Source: Verrucomicrobiia bacterium (GTDB taxonomy: Bacteria; Verrucomicrobiota; Verrucomicrobiia; Limisphaerales; UBA1319). From it: 11,435 bases of DNA. The position numbers and the translations under genes were made by a program. Position 1 is the stretch's first letter. Every line of letters begins with the position of its first letter. Positions 5,746-11,435 of this stretch are shown piece by piece. Under the pieces are notes generated by a model. That model did not search any database. It was not told the origin of the DNA and saw only the letters and a list, made by a program, of their open reading frames with translations. The stretch covers positions 1-11,435 of the forward strand of contig JADGRT010000047.1 in NCBI GenBank assembly GCA_017880715.1. Direction: 5' to 3'.

Positions 5746-7830
5746 ATGTCGCGAGAATATCACCTGCAGCCCTTTCAATCGGCAACCCCGTTGCAGATTG
5801 ATTATGCCCACGAACTCAATGAGCAGCAGCTCGCCGCGGTGAAGGCCCCTCCGGGACCGGCGCTGGTGATCGCCGGCGCCGGCGCGGGAAAAACGCGCAC
5901 GCTGATTTATCGCGTGGCCTACCTCCTGGAACAAGGCGTGCCGCCCGAGCGTCTCCTCCTCTTGACCTTCACGAACAAGGCCGCCAAAGAGATGATGCGC
6001 CGGGTTGCCGACCTGCTGGGCAATGACGTCACGGCGTTGTGGGGCGGCACGTTCCATTCGCTGGGGCACCGGGTCCTGCGCCGGCACGCCGAACGGGTGG
6101 GCTGCCGGACGGATTTCACGATCCTGGACCGCGAAGATGCCAAGGAATTGGTCAATGCCTGCTTGGGCGAAACCGACATCGATGTCAAGGCCACCCGCTT
6201 TCCCAAAGGCAATGTGCTGGCCGACATTTTTTCGCTGGCGGTTAACACCCACAAATCCGTGCCTGAAATCCTGGGCGAGTCCTACAATTATTTCTCCCAC
6301 CTGGCGCCTCAAATTCAGGATGTGCAAGCCCGTTACGCCGCCCGCAAGCGGGCAACCAATGTCATGGATTTCGACGATCTGCTGGTCCTTTGGCTGCGTT
6401 TGTTGCAGGAAAATGCGGACGTGTGCGAGCAGTATCAGCGGCGGTTCCAGTTCATTCTGGTGGATGAATACCAGGACACCAACCGGCTCCAAAGCGATCT
6501 CATCGACCTGCTGGCGGCGCATCATCACAACCTCATGGTGGTGGGCGATGACGCGCAAAGCATCTATTCCTGGCGGGGCGCCAATTTCCACAACATCCTG
6601 AATTTTCCGAAACGCTACGCCGAAGCCAAAGTCTATAAAATCGAAACCAACTACCGCAGCTCGCCCGAAATCCTCCATTTGGCCAACGCCGCCATTGCCG
6701 CCAACGTGCACCAGTTCGACAAGGAACTCTCCCCGGTGCGTCCGAGCGGCGCCCGGCCCGCGCTGGTGGTCTGCGGCGACGCGCAGGTGCAGGCCGCCTT
6801 TGTCGCCCAGCGCGTGCTGGAACTGCGTGAGGAGGGGATCGAGCTGAGCCGGATGGCCGTGTTGTACCGCGCCCATTTTCATGCGCTCGAACTGCAATTC
6901 GAACTGACCCGGCGCAACATTCCCTTTGCCATCACCAGCGGCCTCCGTTTTTTCGAACAAGCCCACATCAAGGACATTGCGGCCTTCATAAAACTCGTGT
7001 GCAATCCGCGCGACGAGCTGGCCTTCAAGCGCCTCGTGAAAATGCTGCCGGGCGTGGGCGCCAAAGGAGCCGACAAACTCTGGGGTCGTTTTCAAACGGC
7101 GTTCGCCCGGTCCGGGACCGCCCCCACCCCGCCGCCGCCATCCGACACCGCCGCCCCGGATTCCCAGAGCCCAGCCGCCTCCGCCCAGCCGGCGGTGGAC
7201 GAAGCCATGCCGGCGGCGTTGGCGGCCTGCCGGGAAGCCGTGCCCAAAAAAACGCTGCCGCTCTGGCCGCAATTCGCCGAGACCTTGCGGCAGTTGAGCG
7301 CCGCCCCCATGCGCCAAAAAGCGGACACCATGATCCAACTCGCCCTGGAAGCGTTGTATCAGGATTACTTGAAGGAGACGTATCCCAATTATCGCGCCCG
7401 CCTCGATGATATCCAGCAACTGGCTGGTTTCGCCCATCAGTTCGAAACTCCGCAGGAATTTCTGACCCAACTGGCGTTGCTGTCGAACGTTGAAGCCGAT
7501 CAGGCGACGGGTGCCGCGGACCGCGAAAGCCAGCTCAACCTCTCCACCATCCATCAGGCCAAGGGTCTCGAATTTGACGTGGTATTCCTGATTATGCTTT
7601 GCGACGGGCTTTTTCCCCCCGCCCGTTCCCTGGATTCACCCGAACGCGTGGAGGAGGAGCGCCGGTTGTTTTACGTGGGCATCACCCGGGCGCGCAACGA
7701 GCTTTATTGCTGCTATCCGCTGATTCGGATGACCGCCGGCTACAGCGGCGACCTGGCGCAAAAACCCTCCCGCTTTCTGCGGGAAGTGCCCATGCCCCTC
7801 TGGGATGAGTGGAATCTGAGAACGGTTTAG
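5746..7830 (+). CDS. ATP-dependent DNA helicase of the UvrD/Rep/PcrA family (superfamily 1A)
   Basis: This 694-residue protein is a probable 3'-5' DNA translocase acting in repair or at stalled forks. All superfamily 1 motifs are intact: Walker A GAGAGKT (44-50), Ia LLTFTNKAAKEM (72-83), Ib GTFHS (101-105), II VDEYQDTN (239-246), III VGDDAQSIYSWRGA (266-279), IV TNYRSSPEI (301-309), GLRFFEQAHIKDI (399-411), V STIHQAKGLEFDVVFL (600-615) and VI EEERRLFYVGITRAR (636-650). A helix-hairpin-helix-like LPGVGAKGADKL lies at 434-445. Two oddities: a Pro/Ala/Ser-rich linker at about 456-486 inside the 2B region, and no long C-terminal tail after about residue 680, which is closer to Rep than to UvrD. 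I cannot separate uvrD, rep and pcrA from motifs alone, so no symbol is given. It starts 98 bp after nadB, without a visible ribosome binding site. Confidence 0.93.
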   Translation: MSREYHLQPFQSATPLQIDYAHELNEQQLAAVKAPPGPALVIAGAGAGKTRTLIYRVAYLLEQGVPPERLLLLTFTNKAAKEMMRRVADLLGNDVTALWGGTFHSLGHRVLRRHAERVGCRTDFTILDREDAKELVNACLGETDIDVKATRFPKGNVLADIFSLAVNTHKSVPEILGESYNYFSHLAPQIQDVQARYAARKRATNVMDFDDLLVLWLRLLQENADVCEQYQRRFQFILVDEYQDTNRLQSDLIDLLAAHHHNLMVVGDDAQSIYSWRGANFHNILNFPKRYAEAKVYKIETNYRSSPEILHLANAAIAANVHQFDKELSPVRPSGARPALVVCGDAQVQAAFVAQRVLELREEGIELSRMAVLYRAHFHALELQFELTRRNIPFAITSGLRFFEQAHIKDIAAFIKLVCNPRDELAFKRLVKMLPGVGAKGADKLWGRFQTAFARSGTAPTPPPPSDTAAPDSQSPAASAQPAVDEAMPAALAACREAVPKKTLPLWPQFAETLRQLSAAPMRQKADTMIQLALEALYQDYLKETYPNYRARLDDIQQLAGFAHQFETPQEFLTQLALLSNVEADQATGAADRESQLNLSTIHQAKGLEFDVVFLIMLCDGLFPPARSLDSPERVEEERRLFYVGITRARNELYCCYPLIRMTAGYSGDLAQKPSRFLREVPMPLWDEWNLRTV

Positions 7831-9166
7831 GCTCCCACTGATCGGAAAACACGCAGAGGGACAGGTCATTTGTCCCCAGTTTTTTCTCGCTTCGATAACC
7901 GAGAGACGATTTCAACACCTTGCCGGCGTAGCGGCGTCTCGGCAGAGCGCCGCATTCTTTGCCCGAAACCGGGAAGTTGGCGGCGCTCTGCCGAGTCGCC
8001 GCTACGGAGTTTTTCAACGGAATCATTTCGCCAAGGTTCATGTTCCATTCCAAGCTCGTGTCGGCGAATCCGTCGATACCGCTTTGCACGAGCAGTCCCA
8101 ACACGGTGTCGCGCGGCACGGGAACCTCGCACACACCGAGACTCGTGGAGTACAGTTGCATGGGCGTCCCCTTCCTGCCTTGTTCCACAAGCAAGGAGTT
8201 GATCGTCACCATCGGAATCGGTTCCCCGGTGTCGGCGGCGATGATGTGAAGCACCAGTTTATTGCCCGTCGTGGCCGAGTTGACGGACGCCGGATCGGCC
8301 GCGTTGGCAGGCGGGGTGGCGCTCGGCACGACGGAGGCGTTTGCTTGTTCCGGTGCTGGTCGAACGCTGGCGGTGGTGGTGGTTCGGTGGCTTCGGTTCA
8401 ACCATTGCGGTATGACGAGTAAACTGGCAACGACGGCAGTCGCGCCCGCGGCAACCAGCAGCTTGCCCTTTATCGAGCCCGCGAGTTTGAGCAAGCACCA
8501 CCCCAAACCGCCACCGGCAGCGACCGTCGCGATTGCCGCCTGGCTGACTCGAGTGGCCAGTTCGGCGGGGGCCGACGCGACGGCCCGTTCGGCCAGGACA
8601 CCGGCCAGCACCACAACGGTCGAGGTCACGCCGCGTTTGGCGAACGCGACGCGCAACTTGTCGAGGGCGCGATCGACTCTCATGCGAGCGGCGTTCTCGG
8701 TCAGATGCAACCGCGCGCCGACTTCGGCCAGCGGAAGGCGTTCGAAATAGCGCATCAATACCGCCTCGCGATCGGTGGCGTTAAGTTCGTGCATCACGTC
8801 ATCCAACAAGGGACACAGTTCCAGCCAGGCGGGGTCGGGATCGGCAGATTGGAGAAGTTGGTTCATCGCGTGGGCTTCCTGTTCGTGGGCTCGACGGCGT
8901 TGCTCCGCGCGGCGCGATTTAGCGGCCAAATAGCGGGTGCTGGTGTAGAGCCAGCCGGTCAGTGAAGGGTGGCGGGTGAGGCCTGGCGCCTGGCGCGCCA
9001 GGTCGGTGAACACCGCCTGCGTCACATCCTGCGCGGCGGACGCATCGCCATTGACCTGGCGGAGCGCGGCCGAATAGACGAGGTCGATATGCTGCCGGAC
9101 CAGCTCGGCGAAGGCCGGCTCGGACTGGTCGGTCACATAGCGGCGGAGCAATGCGTTGGTCGTCAT
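7682..9166 (-). CDS. Membrane-anchored ECF-like sigma-70 factor, C-terminally truncated and fused to repeat sequence
   Basis: This 494-residue frame starts with sigma-70 region 2 (about 10-90, including HIDLVYSAALRQVNGDASAAQDVTQAVF and the GWLYTSTRYLAAKSRR promoter-melting part). Region 4 follows (about 128-175, LNATDREAVLMRYFERLPL... helix-turn-helix). A hydrophobic, Ala/Gly-rich stretch (about 180-228) and a clear transmembrane helix (about 233-254) lead to a Thr/Pro/Ala-rich linker and an extracytoplasmic domain start (about 303-383, LVLHIIAADTGEPIPMVTI, possibly carboxypeptidase-regulatory-like). Relatives in Verrucomicrobiota, as I recall them, continue much further. Here recognisable protein stops at about residue 383-386 (coordinate about 8010-8020). 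From residue 388 the frame translates a palindromic repeat, then the helicase terminator and 149 bp antisense to the helicase gene. The last ~107 residues are therefore probably not native. The sigma domains look intact, so DNA-binding function may persist. Confidence 0.75.
   Translation of the reverse strand: MTTNALLRRYVTDQSEPAFAELVRQHIDLVYSAALRQVNGDASAAQDVTQAVFTDLARQAPGLTRHPSLTGWLYTSTRYLAAKSRRAEQRRRAHEQEAHAMNQLLQSADPDPAWLELCPLLDDVMHELNATDREAVLMRYFERLPLAEVGARLHLTENAARMRVDRALDKLRVAFAKRGVTSTVVVLAGVLAERAVASAPAELATRVSQAAIATVAAGGGLGWCLLKLAGSIKGKLLVAAGATAVVASLLVIPQWLNRSHRTTTTASVRPAPEQANASVVPSATPPANAADPASVNSATTGNKLVLHIIAADTGEPIPMVTINSLLVEQGRKGTPMQLYSTSLGVCEVPVPRDTVLGLLVQSGIDGFADTSLEWNMNLGEMIPLKNSVAATRQSAANFPVSGKECGALPRRRYAGKVLKSSLGYRSEKKLGTNDLSLCVFSDQWEPKPFSDSTHPRGAWALPAESGRVFAPGRRCSRRSSESADSSNKARCAPG
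7858..7886 (+). terminator. Probable intrinsic terminator of the helicase gene
   Basis: A perfect 6-bp stem GGGACA (7858-7863) / TGTCCC (7871-7876) with a 7-nt loop is followed after three bases by a run of six T (7880-7885). It begins 28 bp after the helicase stop and is oriented to end rightward transcription; the opposite strand has no T-run. The GGGGACA-type sequence also resembles motifs seen at the edges of some mobile elements, so it may have arrived with the neighbouring palindrome. Confidence 0.65.
7928..8005. repeat. 78-bp palindromic element at the broken 3' end of the sigma gene
   Basis: Two 26-bp arms (7928-7953 and 7980-8005) are inverted copies matching at 25 of 26 positions, separated by 26 nt. 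Each arm also folds on itself: stem GCGGCG/CGCCGC, a one-base bulge, then CTC/GAG closing a 4-nt loop (GGCA or TGCC). The spacer contains a third small hairpin, CCCG-AAAC-CGGG (7962-7973). The outer tips read GTAGCG and CGCTAC-like, as in the element at 290-404. It sits exactly where the sigma protein stops resembling its family, which suggests insertion or recombination at this site. Confidence 0.85.
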
Positions 9167-9211
9167 TTCATGAGTCTAACACCCGCCCGCGGACGGAACC
9201 GCACAACCATT

Positions 9212-9240
9212 CCTATAATACTTCTGCTCGCGCCCATCAA
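9212..9240 (-). promoter_or_regulatory. Candidate housekeeping promoter for the sigma factor gene
   Basis: Read on the - strand, TTGATG (9235-9240) and TATAGG (9212-9217) are separated by 17 nt, a fair match to the -35/-10 pattern, 45 bp upstream of the ATG at 9166. An overlapping TATTAT is also present at a shorter spacing. The rest of the gap between the kinase stop and the sigma start (9167-9367) shows nothing else I can name, and no autoregulatory ECF-type promoter could be recognised without known targets. Confidence 0.35.
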
Positions 9241-9367
9241 CCGCCGTGATCTGCTTGCCCTTTTCCACCCCGCTTTTATGAAATTTTGCGAAGTTCCCAC
9301 ACGCCGGGCGATTATCCGGGCGGGTGAGGCTGTGGGGATCCCTCGCCCAAGGGGACGGGGTCCTGAT

Positions 9368-11435
9368 TCATTGCGGTCGGGCCTCCAGGATTTCCCGGAC
9401 CTTGAGGAGAATAGTCTCCGCTTTCAGCGGTTTTTCCAGGAGCCCCATGCCGGGCTCCAAAATATTATGGTGGGTGATGGCACTATCAGTGTAACCGGAC
9501 ATGAAGATTACCTTCATCCGGGGGATTATGGAGGCCATAACCTTGCTCAATTCATAACCGTTCATCTGCGGCATGACTATATCCGTGATCATCAGGTGGA
9601 TGTCCTTTTGGAGCTCGCAGAGCGCAATAGCTTCACGGGGTGTGGCTGCCTCCAGGACGGAGTATCCGTTCTGCAACAGGACCCGGTATACGAACTTGCG
9701 GACGAACTCGTCATCTTCCACGAGCAGAATCGTTTCCGTCCCGCGGCAAGAGGAAAGGGAAGGCTTTTCCGCCGGTTTCTCGTCGGATTTCTCAGCGACT
9801 CTGGGGAGGTAGATTTTAAAAGTCGTGCCTTTCCCGGGCTCGCTGTAGACGAAGATGCTTCCGCCGCTTTGCCTGACGATGCCGTACACGGTGGAAAGCC
9901 CCAGGCCGGTCCCCTTGCCCTGTTCCTTGGTCGTGAAGAAAGGCTCGTATATGCGCTGCACCACCTCCGGGCTCATCCCCTGGCCGGTGTCGCTGACGGC
10001 CAGCATGACGTAGCGGCCGGGAGAAACACCGGGGTGGTTAGTGGCATAATTCTCATCCAGTTCTACCTGGGCGGTCTCAAAAGTCAGCTTCCCCCCATTC
10101 GGCATGGCGTCCCTGGCGTTGACCGCCAGGTTTATGAGCACCTGTCCGAGTTGTCCCTGGTTGGCCAGCACATTTGCCGGCGCGGAATTGAGGAAGGTCT
10201 TGAACTCGATATCCTTCGCGATCATCCTGCGGACCATTTTTATCACTTCGGGAACTACCTGGTCCAGGTTCAAGACGCTGAGCTGAACGACCTGCTTCCG
10301 GCTGAAAGCCAGCAGTTGCTGGGTCAGGGCGGCGGCCCGTTCGGCGGCCTTTATTATTTGGTCCACATCGTCGCATTTCGGGTCGCCGGCGGGAAGCGCC
10401 GCACTGAGAAAGTTGGCGAAGCCCATGATCGCGGTAAGGATATTATTGAAATCGTGTGCGACGCCGCCGGCCATATGGCCTATAGCTTCCATCTTCTGGG
10501 AATGGGCAAACTGTTCCTCGACCCGCGCGTGGAGGATGTCCGCCGCGAGGATATCCATTACGGCTTTGATAAAAACCTGCCGCTTCCCGATGATGCCGGT
10601 CCCCTCTTTTAAGTAGAGATTGAGGACCCCCAGAGTCGCGCCGGCGGCAATAATGGGCGCGCAATAGTGACCGTGCGGGGTCATACCCTCATATACGATC
10701 TCATGGTCCGGGCCGATGCCGGTTGAGGTCACGATCTGTCCGCTCTCGGCGGCCCTGCCGCACAGGCATTTCCCAAACGGGATTTTTGCACAGGAGACCA
10801 GCAGGGCGGGCGCCAGTCCCTGCTGAACCGTCAAAGTCAGAGTCCGTCCGGTTACGAGGAAGACGGCGCCTTTAGACTCCACCGCAAGCCAGGGAATGGA
10901 GAACAGGGTGGCAAGATGATCGGCCAGTTTCTGCTGCAGCGGAAGAGGCGTTAAGGAGTGTTGAAGCATGGCATTGAGAATGCCCTGAATCTCGTAAGAT
11001 TCGCGCATATCCAGCTCCGCGCTCTCTCTCTCGGTGATGTCGCGGTCCACAGCGACGATAATATTTCTCCCTCCCAGCTCCATCACGCGGGCGTAAACCT
11101 CCACCGGAAAGGAGGTTCCGTCTTTACGGATGCGCAGCGTGTTGAATCGGGCGGACCCTTCCTTAAGCAACTGTTTAATCCGGGACGAAACGAGTGAGGC
11201 GCCCGGGGGAGAATCCAATATGGATATGCCCTTGCCGAGAAGCTCGGTCCGTGAGTAACCTGTTGTCCTAACCACTGTTTCGTTAACGTAAATAAGTTTC
11301 CCGTCAATCTCTAAGGCGTGGATGGAATCGGTGGCGTTATCCAGAAGAGCGGCGCGGAACCGAAGTTCATCCTCCGCCTTCCTGCGTTCGGTAATGTCCC
11401 GCTCGACCGATATGCTCAGGGTTTTCCGGCCGACC
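9368..11435 (-). CDS. Hybrid sensor histidine kinase, PAS-GAF-HisKA-HATPase-REC (N-terminus off window)
   Basis: The frame stays open to the right edge. From the edge inward: the end of one PAS/PAC unit (ISVERDITERRKAEDEL), a second PAS domain (about 11340-11035, ending VAVDRDITERE), a GAF domain (about 10970-10520) and a HisKA domain with the phospho-acceptor His in GGVAHDFNNIL (His codon 10454-10456). Next come the ATPase N-box INLAVNARDAM, G1 SDTGQGM, the F-box EPFFTTKEQGKGTGLGLS, and a C-terminal receiver domain. The receiver has the acidic pair in VEDDE, phospho-acceptor Asp in MITDIVMP (9581-9583), FMSGYT and EKPL. No DNA-binding output follows the receiver, so signal passes to a separate phosphotransfer or regulator protein, or the receiver tunes the kinase. 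The GAF domain carries a Cys cluster (SCAKIPFGKCLCGRAA). The stimulus is unknown. Visible part is 689 codons; the start must lie outside the window. Confidence 0.93.
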   Translation of the reverse strand, partial: VGRKTLSISVERDITERRKAEDELRFRAALLDNATDSIHALEIDGKLIYVNETVVRTTGYSRTELLGKGISILDSPPGASLVSSRIKQLLKEGSARFNTLRIRKDGTSFPVEVYARVMELGGRNIIVAVDRDITERESAELDMRESYEIQGILNAMLQHSLTPLPLQQKLADHLATLFSIPWLAVESKGAVFLVTGRTLTLTVQQGLAPALLVSCAKIPFGKCLCGRAAESGQIVTSTGIGPDHEIVYEGMTPHGHYCAPIIAAGATLGVLNLYLKEGTGIIGKRQVFIKAVMDILAADILHARVEEQFAHSQKMEAIGHMAGGVAHDFNNILTAIMGFANFLSAALPAGDPKCDDVDQIIKAAERAAALTQQLLAFSRKQVVQLSVLNLDQVVPEVIKMVRRMIAKDIEFKTFLNSAPANVLANQGQLGQVLINLAVNARDAMPNGGKLTFETAQVELDENYATNHPGVSPGRYVMLAVSDTGQGMSPEVVQRIYEPFFTTKEQGKGTGLGLSTVYGIVRQSGGSIFVYSEPGKGTTFKIYLPRVAEKSDEKPAEKPSLSSCRGTETILLVEDDEFVRKFVYRVLLQNGYSVLEAATPREAIALCELQKDIHLMITDIVMPQMNGYELSKVMASIIPRMKVIFMSGYTDSAITHHNILEPGMGLLEKPLKAETILLKVREILEARPQ

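Noticed and set aside
5644..7554. 636-residue open frame on the - strand
   Set aside because: It is fully antisense to the helicase gene, whose motifs are all intact, and the translation is rich in Gly, Arg and His with no recognisable domain.
9300..9367. Terminator for the kinase gene
   Set aside because: GC-rich partial pairing (GGGC/GCCC with GAGG/CCTC) is present, but with a four-base bulge and no T-run on the - strand.
8969..10612. 547-residue open frame on the + strand
   Set aside because: It runs antisense through the sigma start, an intergenic gap and the kinase domains. Both opposite-strand genes have clear family motifs, while this translation has none; it is a shadow of GC-rich codon use.
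11273..11275. GTG as the true start of the kinase
   Set aside because: The frame stays open upstream to the window edge and encodes the start of the same PAS domain plus the end of another, so the gene begins outside the window.
9368..11435. Kinase gene as horizontally acquired DNA
   Set aside because: It reads like kinases from Deltaproteobacteria and seems somewhat less GC-rich in places, but I have no computed composition and such kinases are widespread, so I do not claim transfer.

Overview
The window is about 11.4 kb of moderately GC-rich bacterial DNA. It most resembles a member of Verrucomicrobiota, probably near the Pedosphaera/Limisphaerales group. That guess rests on the sigma factor type (a sigma-70 family protein with a long membrane-anchored C-terminal extension) and on the palindromic intergenic repeats, both recalled from that group. 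No marker gene confirms the phylum.

Layout on the + strand: (1) positions 1-109 hold the last codons of a probable DEDDy 3'-5' exonuclease. (2) Positions 110-589 hold no gene but are full of secondary structure: a CTCGTC-type hairpin (120-194), a highly ordered four-hairpin palindrome (290-404) and a smaller nested hairpin (482-509). (3) Positions 590-2951 hold two FtsX/MacB-type ABC permeases 7 bp apart, with no ATPase or adaptor gene visible. (4) A 202-bp gap carries a symmetric dyad (3035-3076), followed by panC (pantothenate synthetase) and nadB (L-aspartate oxidase), 16 bp apart: a small CoA/NAD cofactor operon. (5) A UvrD/Rep-type superfamily 1 helicase occupies 5746-7830 and is followed by a probable intrinsic terminator.

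On the - strand, transcribed leftward: (6) a PAS-GAF-histidine kinase-receiver hybrid sensor kinase (9368 to the right edge, N-terminus outside the window), then (7) an ECF-like sigma factor (start 9166) with a transmembrane segment and the beginning of an extracytoplasmic domain. The sigma gene appears broken at about residue 386. A second palindromic element (7928-8005) sits at the break, and the reading frame continues through it, through the helicase terminator and 149 bp antisense into the helicase gene.

The most interesting material is non-coding. The 290-404 element is built from four 17-nt hairpins, each with a 6-bp stem of different sequence and an invariant TTCCA (or complementary TGGAA) loop, arranged as a mirror-image pair. 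The stem differences are compensatory. A second element with a related plan is fused to the truncated end of the sigma gene, suggesting a mobile or recombinogenic palindrome family in this genome.
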